Shown here: positions 1 through 8,541 of the stretch, piece after piece
Position numbering within the stretch: the stretch's first letter is position 1
How the letters are laid out: every line of letters starts with the position of its first letter
Assembly: GCA_014730235.1 (NCBI GenBank)
Contig: WJIO01000250.1
Location: 1-30,113 of the forward strand
Length of the DNA: 30,113 nucleotides
Direction: 5' to 3'
Origin: Candidatus Poribacteria bacterium
GTDB lineage: Bacteria; Poribacteria; DTPJ01; WJIO01
Program-made: the position numbers and the translations under genes
The notes under the pieces: generated by a model
Database searches by the model: none
The model's input: only the letters and a program-made list of their open reading frames with translations
What the model was told of the DNA's origin: nothing

Positions 1-86
1 GCTCCTGGATTACTGCTTTCGCAGGAATGAAAAGTTGAGAAAATTTCAATTATAACCATACTAAACCCGACTAAACACGAAAGAGT
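1..86. repeat. Partial, diverged copy of the MITE-like repeat
   Basis: This is the right half of the roughly 120-bp inverted-repeat element seen complete at 13423-13543 and 28362-28481. It keeps the core ctgctttcgcaggaatga, a degenerate version of the gctgagaa/ttttcaa segment, and a right terminus ending near cgaaagagtt. The left half is outside the window. The terminus has several substitutions, so this looks like an old copy. The stretch 87-263 is AT-rich and shows no gene or recognisable RNA. Confidence 0.6.
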
Positions 87-263
87 TATAATGGTTGATG
101 ATATGGGGTATTGAGGTGTTGGATGTCTGATAAATGCCATTAATGCTCTAAAGATGCTGGTGTAGTGCCAAAACCGGGCTAATAGGTAATAAGATGAATT
201 ATTACTTTAAAGACAATTTCTGGTTAATTTTGTCTTAAAATTTAAATTTATTTTCTTTACTGA

Positions 264-292
264 TTGACATTTTTTTTCAGTAATGTTATAAT
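264..292 (+). promoter_or_regulatory. Perfect-consensus sigma70-type promoter upstream of acs
   Basis: TTGACA lies at 264-269 and TATAAT at 287-292, separated by exactly 17 bp. The -10 box is also preceded by TG (284-285), giving an extended -10. All twelve hexamer bases match the consensus. Transcription is predicted to start near 299, about 325 nt before the acs start codon. Function is inferred from sequence alone. Confidence 0.8.
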
Positions 293-298
293 TTTAAT

Positions 299-623
299 GG
301 CAACATGTTTTTAACTAAAAAAAAGCGGTTTGATTCTCTAAGAATAAATTTATCAAGTTGCCTGATATAAATTATAAAAAAAAAGAATCCTCACCCCGGG
401 CAGCTACCCTTAATTTGCTTGGGATACTTCGTGCGCTAATCTTATTTTCAGGTAATCTACACTGTATCTGAAAATCTGAAGTGGATAAACTAACCAGTTA
501 TCCAATTTAACTGCATATGAAAAGAGATATTCACATCTATCTACTTCACACACTAACAATCAACTCTATAACAACAAATCCTTTAATAAAACTTAGTCTA
601 TTTTAAAAAATGGAGGAAAATTT
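299..623 (+). promoter_or_regulatory. Long 5' leader of acs, possibly structured
   Basis: About 325 nt separate the predicted transcription start from the acs ATG, with no open reading frame of note. Visible pairings are GGCAAC (299-304) with GTTGCC (357-362) and GATTCT (332-337) with AGAATC (384-389). These two pairings cross, as in a pseudoknot. Local hairpins lie at about 448-477 and at 483-503 (ggataa...ttatcc). I do not recognise a known riboswitch class. The acs ribosome-binding site GGAGG is at 612-616. A regulatory role is only a hypothesis. Confidence 0.35.
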
Positions 624-2612
624 ATGCCAGACGAAAAAAGCACCGGTATTGACTCTATGATGGTCGAAGAGCGGAAAGTTCCACCTCCCAAGGAATTTTC
701 TGAAAAAGCTCATATTAAGTCAGAAGAACAATACCAGGAAATGTATGATGAGTCAATCAACGATCCTGACGGTTTCTGGTTAAAACATACCAAAGAACTG
801 CTGGATTGGTTTAAAGAACCCACAAAGGGTTGCGAATACACATGGGATACAGCCGATAATAATATAGACATCAAGTGGTTTGAAGATGGTGAGCTTAACC
901 TGTCTTACAACTGCCTGGATCGTCACCTTGAGACATGGCGAAAAAACAAAGCCGCTATTATATGGCAGGGAGAACCTGAAGAAGACGTAAGGATATTCAC
1001 ATATCAGGAACTCCATAGAGAAGTTTGCAAGTTTGCCAACGTTCTTAAGAGCAAAGGCCTGAAAAAGGGTGATCGTATTGCCCTTTATATGCCCATGATT
1101 CCTGAACTGGCCATCGCAATGCTGGCCTGCACACGGATCGGTGTTATCCATTCAATAGTTTTTGGTGGTTTCAGCGCAGAAGCCCTGGCTAATCGTATAC
1201 AGGACTCAGACTGCAAAGCCCTGATTACCAGCAACGTCTCCCTGAGAGCCGGTAAAACTATTCCTTTGAAAGATACTGCTGATGAAGCCGTAAAAGATTG
1301 CCCCACCATTGAAAACGTTATCGTTGTAAAACGTACCGATGATCCTGTTGAAATGTTAGAAGGTCGCGACACATGGTGGCATGATGAAATGGTTGATGTT
1401 TCGGCTGATTGTGAACCGGAAGTCATGAAGGCTGAGGATACCCTGTTTATCCTTTACACCTCTGGCTCAACTGGCAAACCCAAAGGTGTTCAACATACCA
1501 CCGGCGGTTATTTGACTTATGTAACCATGACTCATAAGCTGGTATTCGACATCCATGATGAAGACACTTACTGGTGTACCGCCGATATCGGCTGGATTAC
1601 CGGACACAGCTACATTGTATATGGCCCTCTGGCCAATGGTGCAACCTCTGTTATGTTTGAGGGTGTTCCCACATATCCGGATGCCAGTCGTTTTTGGCAG
1701 ATTGTTGACAAATTCCAGATTAATATATTCTATACTGCTCCTACAGCTATCCGCGCTCTGGCAAGACTTGGTGAAGAATGGATCGAAAAATGCGATCTCT
1801 CAAGCCTGCGTCTGCTTGGTACAGTTGGTGAACCTATCAACCCGGAAGCCTGGATGTGGTATTATAATCACATTGGCAAGGGCAAATGCCCCGTTGTTGA
1901 TACATGGTGGCAGACTGAAACTGGCGGAATCCTGATTACACCGCTCCCCGGTGCTCATACCCTTAAACCGGCCAGCGCATCAAAACCATTCTTCGGCGTT
2001 GAACCCGTTATCCTTCGGGAAGACGGTTCTGAATGTGATACTAACGAAGGTGGAAAGCTGTGCATTAAGAAACCCTGGCCCGGTATTCTGAGAACTACCT
2101 GGGGTGATCATGATAGATTCATCCAGACTTATTTCAGCATGTATAACGACCTTTACTTCACCGGTGATGGTTGCCGTAAAGATGAAGAAGGCGACTACTG
2201 GTTGATGGGTCGTATTGATGACGTCGTTAATGTTTCCGGTCACAGGATCGGTACTGCTGAAGTTGAAAGCGCTTTAGTCAGTCATGATGCTGTCGCTGAG
2301 GCTGCTGTTGTTGGTAGACCACACGATGTCAAAGGTCAGGCTCTCTACGCTTATGTTACAGTAAGACAGGGTGTAGAAAAAACTGAAGACCTTATTAAGG
2401 AACTTATGAATCACGTTCGCAAGGAGATTGGCCCAATTTCCAGACCCGACGCGATTCAGTTCGCTGATGCTCTGCCCAAGACCCGAAGCGGTAAGATCAT
2501 GAGACGTATTCTCCGTAAGATCGCCGAAGGTACAACCGACACTCTCGGTGATACCAGTACATTGGCTGATCCTAGCGTCGTTGATACACTTATCGAAGGT
2601 CGTGTAGAATAG
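624..2612 (+). CDS. acs: Acetyl-CoA synthetase (AMP-forming acetate-CoA ligase)
   Basis: This enzyme activates acetate with ATP and CoA to acetyl-CoA, AMP and pyrophosphate in the cytoplasm. At 662 residues it has the usual Acs length. The N-terminal cap (about 35-90) contains [12 protein letters not shown]. The AMP-binding signature [12 protein letters not shown] lies near residue 280, [10 protein letters not shown] near 430, and [20 protein letters not shown] near 530. The C-terminal motif [11 protein letters not shown] carries the catalytic lysine at about residue 624, the residue that Pat-type acetyltransferases modify in Acs of other bacteria. The start is supported by GGAGG at 612-616. 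The gene sits behind a perfect promoter and is followed by a strong terminator. An OFA-type carrier and a CoA-transferase fused to a GNAT domain lie downstream, so the three form an acetate/short-acid module, though each spacer holds a hairpin and they need not be one operon. Confidence 0.97.
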   Translation: MPDEKSTGIDSMMVEERKVPPPKEFSEKAHIKSEEQYQEMYDESINDPDGFWLKHTKELLDWFKEPTKGCEYTWDTADNNIDIKWFEDGELNLSYNCLDRHLETWRKNKAAIIWQGEPEEDVRIFTYQELHREVCKFANVLKSKGLKKGDRIALYMPMIPELAIAMLACTRIGVIHSIVFGGFSAEALANRIQDSDCKALITSNVSLRAGKTIPLKDTADEAVKDCPTIENVIVVKRTDDPVEMLEGRDTWWHDEMVDVSADCEPEVMKAEDTLFILYTSGSTGKPKGVQHTTGGYLTYVTMTHKLVFDIHDEDTYWCTADIGWITGHSYIVYGPLANGATSVMFEGVPTYPDASRFWQIVDKFQINIFYTAPTAIRALARLGEEWIEKCDLSSLRLLGTVGEPINPEAWMWYYNHIGKGKCPVVDTWWQTETGGILITPLPGAHTLKPASASKPFFGVEPVILREDGSECDTNEGGKLCIKKPWPGILRTTWGDHDRFIQTYFSMYNDLYFTGDGCRKDEEGDYWLMGRIDDVVNVSGHRIGTAEVESALVSHDAVAEAAVVGRPHDVKGQALYAYVTVRQGVEKTEDLIKELMNHVRKEIGPISRPDAIQFADALPKTRSGKIMRRILRKIAEGTTDTLGDTSTLADPSVVDTLIEGRVE

Positions 2613-2632
2613 ACAACTATCCAGACAGAAAA

Positions 2633-2681
2633 GCGCTCGTACTGTTCCTTAATTCCCGGATGGTGCGAGCGCATTTTGTTT
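2633..2681 (+). terminator. Rho-independent terminator of acs
   Basis: A 10-bp stem is formed by gcgctcgtac (2633-2642) and gtgcgagcgc (2663-2672), with one G-U pair, enclosing a 20-nt loop. A T-rich run attttgttt follows at 2673-2681. It begins 20 nt after the acs stop codon. Confidence 0.85.
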
Positions 2682-2727
2682 ACGTTGCCAACTCCATCAC
2701 TCATTATTACAAAAGAGGATATTTGTT

Positions 2728-4020
2728 ATGCAAGATTCATCTCAAGAAAAAGTAATGAATCGGTCGTTGGTTGTTGTTGGTGCTCTCCTTATCCAGCTTT
2801 GTCTCGGTGCTATTTACGCATGGAGCGTTTTTACCCCTTACCTTAAAAAAGCCCCCTTTAATTTTTCCAATACCCAAACACAGGTTATATTTTCCGTCGG
2901 TCTGGCCGTATTTGCTGTAGTCATGGTACTTGCAGGACGATGGCAGGCAAAAGCCGGCCCTCGCAAAGTCGCCCTTATAGGTGGTGTTGTGTTGGGTGCT
3001 GGATATATTCTGGCGGGGTTATTTGGTAAAAACTTTATCAGTCAGGTTATATTCATCGGTGTTATCGGCGGCACAGGTATTGGATTTGCCTACGTTTGCC
3101 CCATCGCTGTAGGTATGAAATGGTTCCCGGATAAAAAAGGCCTTATAACCGGTCTGGCTGTAGCAGGCTTTGGTTTTGGTGCTCTTATATGGGTCAAACT
3201 GGCTGGTAGCTGGGGTCATCTGCTGGAAAATATGGGTGTTTCCAATGTTTTCCTGATATACGGTATTATATTTGCCGCTGCTGTTATTATTGGCTCTATA
3301 TGGATGGTCAATCCTCCTAGGGGATGGAAACCTGCTGGATGGAAACCACCAGAAGAAAGCCCCGATGGCGGCGGTGGTTCAGGAACAACTAATTTTCTAC
3401 CGGCAGAAATGCTCAAAACCCCTCAATTCTACGGTATTTGGCTAATGTTTATATTCTCAGCCATGGCCGGTTTGATGGTCATTGGTATAATCAAGCTGTT
3501 TGGAATTGATGCTCTTCAGAAGAGCGGCCTTACTGCTGAGCAAGCCAGCGCAGCCGCCGGAACAGCTATGGCTGTTTTCTATTCTATTGCCAACGGTCTT
3601 GGTCGTATCATATGGGGAACTCTTTCCGATAAAATCGGCAGAAAAACATCTTTAATCCTTATGTGTTTCTTCCAGGGGATAATGATGCTGATATTCTTCT
3701 GGATGGGTGGAAATACATACCTGCTTTATCTTGGTGCAGCCATCATAGGATTTAACTTTGGCGGAAACTTCTCATTATTCCCGGCTGCAACTTCCGACTT
3801 CTTTGGAACGGAAAACGTAGGCAGAAATTACGGTTGGGTATTTACAGCCTACGGTGTAGGCGGAATTGTGGGCCCGATTATGGCCGGTGCTATACGTGAC
3901 GCAGCAGCAGGTTCTGGAAGCGGAAGCGGAGCATGGCTAACAGCTTTTATCGTTTCAGGTGTCGCCTGTTTGGTAGCGGCTGTTATCGGATTAATCATAA
4001 AACCACCCAGAAAAGCGTAG
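2728..4020 (+). CDS. OFA-family MFS transporter (monocarboxylate/oxalate-formate type)
   Basis: This is an integral inner-membrane carrier of 430 residues with about 12 hydrophobic segments. The first segment contains QLCLGAIYAWSVF, a hallmark of the oxalate:formate antiporter (OFA) branch of the major facilitator superfamily. A cytoplasmic loop (about 190-230) is rich in Pro and Gly, with the sequence ESPDGGGGSG. The loop motif GRIIWGTLSDKIGRK (about 290-305) is the second-half counterpart of the MFS signature. GAGG at 2715-2718 supports the start. It follows acs and precedes a CoA-transferase, so an acetate, formate or other monocarboxylate is a plausible substrate, but the true substrate cannot be read from sequence. 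Confidence 0.88.
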   Translation: MQDSSQEKVMNRSLVVVGALLIQLCLGAIYAWSVFTPYLKKAPFNFSNTQTQVIFSVGLAVFAVVMVLAGRWQAKAGPRKVALIGGVVLGAGYILAGLFGKNFISQVIFIGVIGGTGIGFAYVCPIAVGMKWFPDKKGLITGLAVAGFGFGALIWVKLAGSWGHLLENMGVSNVFLIYGIIFAAAVIIGSIWMVNPPRGWKPAGWKPPEESPDGGGGSGTTNFLPAEMLKTPQFYGIWLMFIFSAMAGLMVIGIIKLFGIDALQKSGLTAEQASAAAGTAMAVFYSIANGLGRIIWGTLSDKIGRKTSLILMCFFQGIMMLIFFWMGGNTYLLYLGAAIIGFNFGGNFSLFPAATSDFFGTENVGRNYGWVFTAYGVGGIVGPIMAGAIRDAAAGSGSGSGAWLTAFIVSGVACLVAAVIGLIIKPPRKA

Positions 4021-4064
4021 TGTTTGATTTATCATAGGACATGATAATATCAGAATAAAATATT

Positions 4065-4098
4065 GTAGGTTGGGTTGAGCCTGCGAAACCCAACCTAC
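4065..4098 (+). terminator. Hairpin after the OFA transporter, possible terminator
   Basis: Perfect 12-bp arms gtaggttgggtt (4065-4076) and aacccaacctac (4087-4098) enclose a 10-nt loop and are followed by tttt. Palindromes reading GTAGGTTGGGTT/AACCCAACCTAC are scattered repeats in many bacterial genomes, so this may be a repeat acting as a terminator. A shorter relative lies at 27257-27281. Confidence 0.55.
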
Positions 4099-4154
4099 TT
4101 TTAGCCGCAAATATATAATGATCGTAAATAATCACAAAAAGGGGATGAGGTACA

Positions 4155-6044
4155 ATGCCATCGGAAAAAGATTGGCAAAATGTCTTTGCAGAGCGTAAGA
4201 TGAGCGCAAGAGAAGCTCTTTCCAAAATACGAAGTGGTAGCCGTATTTTCCTGAGTCCGGGATGCGGAGAACCCCAGCATCTGCTGGATGAGCTTGTAAA
4301 ACTCGGTGGCACTGATAGGCGTTTAAATGATGTAGAAGTTGTCCATATGCTCACAGTCGGTTCTGCTCCTCATGCCCAGAAACGCTATGATCGGCACTTC
4401 CGGCATAATTCATTGTTTGTTGGGCCGGGTGTAAGAACTGCCGTTACTGAGGGAATAGCTGATTATACACCTATATTCCTTTCTGAAATTCCCGCCTTAT
4501 TCACCAGTGGGCGTATGCCTTTGGATGTGGCCCTTATACAGGTTACGCCACCTGATAACTTCGGATTTTGCTCTCTGGGTGTATCTGTAGAAGCCGTAAA
4601 AGCAGCCGCTCAGGCTGCTGAATTGATAATAGCCCAGGTAAATCCTCAGATGCCCAGAACACTGGGTGACAGCTTTATACATGTAAGCAATCTAGATATC
4701 ATCGTAGAATATGACGAACCCATCTTGGAGGTTTTCCCTCCCGAACCCGATGACGTAGCAAGGGCTATAGCAAGACATGCTACCCGCTTGGTGGAAAATG
4801 GTTCTACTATCCAGATTGGTATTGGTCGTGTGCCAAACGCGGTACTTTATGGATTGGCTGACAAGAAAGATTTAGGTGTACATACTGAGATGTTCTCCGA
4901 CGGGCTTATTGACCTGATAGAAGCCGGAGTAGTAAATAACACCAGAAAAACCTTCCATCCCGGAAAGATACTTGCCACCTTCTGCATCGGCACTCGCAGG
5001 TTGTATGATTACGTTGATAACAACCCCATGTTTGAGTTCCGACCTGTGGATTATAATTCATCCCCTATAAATATCGCCAAAAATGAAAAGATGGTAGCAA
5101 TCAATACAGCCTTACAGGTTGATATTACCGGCCAAGTATGCGCCGATTCATTGGGATATAAGATATACAGCGGCATAGGCGGTCAGGCAGACTTTATCCG
5201 GGGAGCGGCTTTAGCACCCCAGGGTAAACCCATAATAGTTTTACCGTCAACAGCCAAAGACGGCACAGTTTCCCGTATAGTACCAAGACTCAGCGATGGT
5301 GCAGGTGTTGTTACCACAAGGGGTGATGTTCACTACATAGTCACAGAATATGGTGTAGCTTATCTGCACGGAAAAAGCCTGAGAGAACGAGCAACAGCCC
5401 TTATTCAAATAGCCCATCCCAAGTTCCGGGAACAACTGCTGAATGAAGCCAAGTCAATGAAATACCTGTTTGAGGATCAGATTATACCTGAAGGCGCTTA
5501 TCCTGTGGAATTAGAGCACACTCAGGAATTTAATGGTATTGAGTTGTTCTTCAGACCCGTTAAAGCCAGCGATGAAAGGCTTTTCCAGGAATATCTTTAC
5601 AGAATGTCAGAAAGGTCTGTATACCTGAGATTCTTCCAGATCCGCAGGGATTTCCCAAGACAACTGGCCCAGGAACTTGTGGCTGTGGATTACAATGAAA
5701 ATCTGGGTATCGTAGCAACTCTGGGTAACTCTGACACAGCACCCATTGTTGCCGCCGGACACTGGATGCGTGATTATAACGAGAACAGAGCCGAAGTGGC
5801 CTTTTCTGTTGCTGATGAATACCAGAAGAAAGGAATAGGAAGCCATCTGCTTCGCTTCCTTATGAGGGTTGCCAGAGAAAGAGGATTGAAAGGTTTTACA
5901 GCTACAGTAATTGCATCAAATACAGGTATGATAAAGGTTTTCCAGAAAAGTGGATGTATACTGCATACTGATTATGACAGCGGCGAGGTATATCTCTGGT
6001 TTAACTTTGACGAAAAGGCAGAGCCGAAATCCATCAATCCATAG
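4155..6044 (+). CDS. Acetyl-CoA hydrolase/CoA-transferase fused to a Pat-like GNAT acetyltransferase
   Basis: This is a two-domain cytoplasmic enzyme of 629 residues. Residues 1-450 are a class I acetyl-CoA hydrolase/transferase: GVHTEMFSDGL carries the probable CoA-thioester glutamate (E245), with GIGGQADFIRGA and YGVAYLHGKSLRERA further on. Residues about 460-629 are a GNAT domain with SVYLRFFQ, AEVAFSVADEYQKKGIGSHLL (acetyl-CoA pyrophosphate loop QKKGIG) and SNTGMIKVFQKSGC. The YLRFF segment and order of motifs resemble the GNAT part of protein acetyltransferases of the Pat/YfiQ type. Such fusions are known in other bacteria. The domain could acetylate the Acs encoded two genes upstream, but that is inferred. 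GATGAGG precedes the ATG. The gene converges on the SPOR-protein gene with a 10-bp gap. Confidence 0.9.
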   Translation: MPSEKDWQNVFAERKMSAREALSKIRSGSRIFLSPGCGEPQHLLDELVKLGGTDRRLNDVEVVHMLTVGSAPHAQKRYDRHFRHNSLFVGPGVRTAVTEGIADYTPIFLSEIPALFTSGRMPLDVALIQVTPPDNFGFCSLGVSVEAVKAAAQAAELIIAQVNPQMPRTLGDSFIHVSNLDIIVEYDEPILEVFPPEPDDVARAIARHATRLVENGSTIQIGIGRVPNAVLYGLADKKDLGVHTEMFSDGLIDLIEAGVVNNTRKTFHPGKILATFCIGTRRLYDYVDNNPMFEFRPVDYNSSPINIAKNEKMVAINTALQVDITGQVCADSLGYKIYSGIGGQADFIRGAALAPQGKPIIVLPSTAKDGTVSRIVPRLSDGAGVVTTRGDVHYIVTEYGVAYLHGKSLRERATALIQIAHPKFREQLLNEAKSMKYLFEDQIIPEGAYPVELEHTQEFNGIELFFRPVKASDERLFQEYLYRMSERSVYLRFFQIRRDFPRQLAQELVAVDYNENLGIVATLGNSDTAPIVAAGHWMRDYNENRAEVAFSVADEYQKKGIGSHLLRFLMRVARERGLKGFTATVIASNTGMIKVFQKSGCILHTDYDSGEVYLWFNFDEKAEPKSINP

Positions 6045-6054
6045 TATTAATAAA

Positions 6055-6909
6055 TTAATGGATCCCGGCTATATGTGTTTTGGTTTGATAACCTGAGTCA
6101 GTGTAGAGTTTTTCTGTCTCTGGAATTATACCTATACGACTAACTATAATATAAGATAATCCCTCCTTTTGACTCAATTCCTTCGCCGCATCAAGGGCTT
6201 TCTGTCTGCTTTCAAAATGTCCTACCAAAACTCGATACCATTTATCATTGTTTGATCTGGGAGATTCTATGCGTACTGTATAATTATTTTTATCAATGGT
6301 ATCTCTAAGTTTTTCTGCCTTATCGAGACTATCCCGGGTAAAAGCCCCAATCTGTATCGTAAAGAATTGAGATTCCTTTTGCGTATATTCTTCTTTTGAA
6401 AAACCAGAAATTGAAGCTTTTGTCACTTTGGAGTTATTTGTTTCTTTTTCTTTTTGTAGCTCATCTTCTATAAGGGCTGTTTTATTTTCTTCTGATTTTT
6501 TTACCATGTCTTTTTTGATTTCAGGTTTTTCCAGCATGCTTCTGAAATCTCTTTGGGTATCGACTGGTCTTGGTTGGAGCCATAGAACCATCAAAACAAT
6601 TATAACACCGGATATTATCCCGAAAGAGGATATATTCAAAGCTTCTCTGAATTTCATATATCTATCAGGTAAAAATGCATTTTCTTGATTGTTGAAACGG
6701 GCATCAGCAATACCCATTAGCCAGAAAATAACAATGGCAAAAATGCGTATAAAGCCAAGTATAGGCGAAGATATTTTTATAGAGAGAGAAGCCAGCAGCG
6801 CGGTATAAATGAGAACATAATCCAGACCCTTTAATATTTCACCGGAATATATCTGACCAAAACCGCAATATACAAAAGAAAGTATGGGAGCTATTCTATT
6901 CCTTTCCAA
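6055..6909 (-). CDS. Membrane protein with C-terminal SPOR domain
   Basis: The protein has 284 residues. The N-terminus (about 5-75) is hydrophobic and contains SFVYCGFGQIYSGEILKG, resembling the PG-GQ-Y-G pattern of small TM2-type membrane proteins. A further membrane helix (about 95-112, FGIISGVIIVLMVLWLQ) leads to a charged linker (115-175), then a SPOR domain (about 180-260) with FTIQIGAFTRDSLDKAEKL and WYRVLVGHFESRQKALDAA. SPOR domains bind denuded peptidoglycan glycans at division sites, so a role in the cell wall or septum is likely, with the domain in the periplasm. The start is TTG, supported by aggggtg 8 nt upstream. The membrane/SPOR combination is uncommon to me. Exact function is unknown. 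Confidence 0.82.
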   Translation of the reverse strand: MERNRIAPILSFVYCGFGQIYSGEILKGLDYVLIYTALLASLSIKISSPILGFIRIFAIVIFWLMGIADARFNNQENAFLPDRYMKFREALNISSFGIISGVIIVLMVLWLQPRPVDTQRDFRSMLEKPEIKKDMVKKSEENKTALIEDELQKEKETNNSKVTKASISGFSKEEYTQKESQFFTIQIGAFTRDSLDKAEKLRDTIDKNNYTVRIESPRSNNDKWYRVLVGHFESRQKALDAAKELSQKEGLSYIIVSRIGIIPETEKLYTDSGYQTKTHIAGIH

Positions 6910-6962
6910 TTTATTTTCACCCCTGTATGCTATCCTTTAAATACAATCATGGACATAACTCA

Positions 6963-7048
6963 TTACTTATTGTCGCTATAAGTGGATATTTCCGGTCTTT
7001 AAGTTTAAATTCTGAGCTTTAGACATCCGCAGGTACGACAATAAGTTA
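6963..7048. repeat. 86-bp imperfect inverted-repeat unit
   Basis: Arms ttacttattgtcg (6963-6975) and cgacaataagtta (7036-7048) match at 12 of 13 positions. This lies in the 536-bp divergent spacer 6910-7445, which otherwise holds repeat remnants and presumably the promoters of both flanking genes. No clear promoter hexamers were found there. Confidence 0.45.
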
Positions 7049-7180
7049 TATTCATTTTTCAGCAATTACAAATCAGATGAAAATCCCTTGCTAAAAATAT
7101 CAATAATTGTTATAGTTGTTATCAAAATTTAATCCTGAAAAGCCCAAAAAGTGAATATTATAAACATATCTTTCATTTTT

Positions 7181-7330
7181 GGCTCTTCCGGGCTTAGTGT
7201 AGTTATAATTGAAAATTCTCTCAGCTTGTCATTCCTGCGAAATTCTTATTCCTTTTTGAAAAAGCTTGAGGAAGGAATACAGTTTTCCAAAATAACGTGT
7301 TTTTTGGTTTCCTGACTTCGTGGGAATGAC
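7181..7330. repeat. Rearranged MITE copy with an expanded hairpin loop
   Basis: The left terminus ggctcttccgggcttagtgt and the inner part up to gtcattcctgcgaa (7228-7241) match the MITE copy at 26921-27040. The matching arm ttcgtgggaatgac is displaced to 7317-7330, with 75 bp of unrelated sequence in what is normally a tiny loop. The right terminus is absent. A second terminus-like piece (tgaaaagcc near 7135-7143) faces the other way just upstream, so the site looks like a collision of two elements. Confidence 0.55.
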
Positions 7331-7445
7331 GAATTCTATAGACAACAATAGAAAAAAGGTAAATACTATTTAGGTGCTGTCATTTTCTACAAACTTGGTA
7401 AATACGATATTAGGGAATTGAATCAAACAGGAGTATATTTATAGA

Positions 7446-8525
7446 ATGACATCAAAAGATAGAATTAAAGCAGCTATAGAGGGTAAGGAAGTGGATCACA
7501 TCCCCTTTTCTCCCTTTCTTGCCTATGTTTGGGAGCATTTCCCGGAGGAAATACGCAGCAAGGGGCAACTGGCCTTTCATAAGGAAATCGGGGCCGATCC
7601 CTTGTGGAGGGGTGCTCCGTGTCCGGTGACGGCAATTCCTCCCAAGCTGGAAACCCGAAGCTTTAACGAGGACAACCGGGCTGTTACTGAAACCATAACA
7701 CCGGTAGGAAAACTCAGGCAAGCCCATATCCACAGCAGCGAAGGTAATACAAGCTTTCTGGTGGAGCATCAGCTAAAAACCGAGGAAGATTACAAGACAT
7801 TTCTGTGGATAGAAGAAAATACAAAGTATGAATTGCGTATGGAAAATGTGGAAAATCATTTCAAAGGTACTAATTATCAGGGCTTTTCCATAGGTATGCT
7901 CATCCCCCGGGGGAAGTCGGCTTTTCAACAGATGGTGGAAAATTATGTGGGAACGGTAGAGCTTATATATGCCCTGGAGGATTACCCTGATACGGTGGAA
8001 ACCTTATGGCAAACCATGGTGGAAAATGACCTGAAAGCTTTGCGAATGGTGGCAGAGACGGAAAGTTATAAATATTTCCTTACTTGGGAGGATTCAGGCA
8101 CTCAGAACTACTCCCCAAAGCTTTTTGAAAAATATATCGCCTCTGAGATCGGCCAATGGTGCGATATGCTCGAAGCAAACGGAAAAGCTTATTTTCAGCA
8201 CGCATGCGGACATGTTAAAGCAATACTTAAGCCTATGAAAAAATGTGGCGCGTATGGAATCGAAAGCATACCCGCGCCACCTACCGGAGATGTCACATTA
8301 AAAGAAGCACGGGATATAGTCGGTTCGGATTTCTGCATTATAGGCGGAATAGAACCAACGGATTTCCTTAATCTGTCTATAGAACAACTGGAACCTTATG
8401 TTGAACAGGTAATTACCGATGGTTCAGGAGGGCCTTTCGTCCTGGCCAATTCAGATTCATGCCCTCCCGGTGTTACAGTGGAAAAATTTAGGCTTGTGGC
8501 TGATATTGCCAGACGCAGGCGTTAA
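7446..8525 (+). CDS. Uroporphyrinogen decarboxylase-family protein, MtaA/MtbA-like, with complete zinc site
   Basis: A 359-residue TIM-barrel protein of the UROD superfamily. The opening (SKDRIKAAIEGKEVDHIPF) is typical of the corrinoid methyltransferase branch rather than heme-pathway HemE. HACGH (H252, C254) and SDSCPPG (C339) occupy the positions of the His-x-Cys...Cys zinc ligands of methylcobamide:thiol methyltransferases such as MtaA, MtbA and CmuA. This suggests methyl transfer to or from a thiol, but no corrinoid protein or coenzyme M gene is in view. AGGAG at 7429-7433 supports the start. It is the first gene of a likely operon with 8542-9672 (16-bp gap) and 9693-11567 (20-bp gap). 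Substrate unknown. Confidence 0.85.
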   Translation: MTSKDRIKAAIEGKEVDHIPFSPFLAYVWEHFPEEIRSKGQLAFHKEIGADPLWRGAPCPVTAIPPKLETRSFNEDNRAVTETITPVGKLRQAHIHSSEGNTSFLVEHQLKTEEDYKTFLWIEENTKYELRMENVENHFKGTNYQGFSIGMLIPRGKSAFQQMVENYVGTVELIYALEDYPDTVETLWQTMVENDLKALRMVAETESYKYFLTWEDSGTQNYSPKLFEKYIASEIGQWCDMLEANGKAYFQHACGHVKAILKPMKKCGAYGIESIPAPPTGDVTLKEARDIVGSDFCIIGGIEPTDFLNLSIEQLEPYVEQVITDGSGGPFVLANSDSCPPGVTVEKFRLVADIARRRR

Positions 8526-8541
8526 AACAGGAGAATAAATT

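Noticed and set aside
390-430. Possible tRNA or known riboswitch around ccccgggcagctaccc
   Set aside because: No cloverleaf, no TψC or anticodon-arm consensus and no motif of a riboswitch class that I know.
7446-8525. Heme-pathway uroporphyrinogen decarboxylase HemE
   Set aside because: The N-terminus lacks the HemE substrate motif and the protein has the His-x-Cys...Cys site of methyltransferase relatives.
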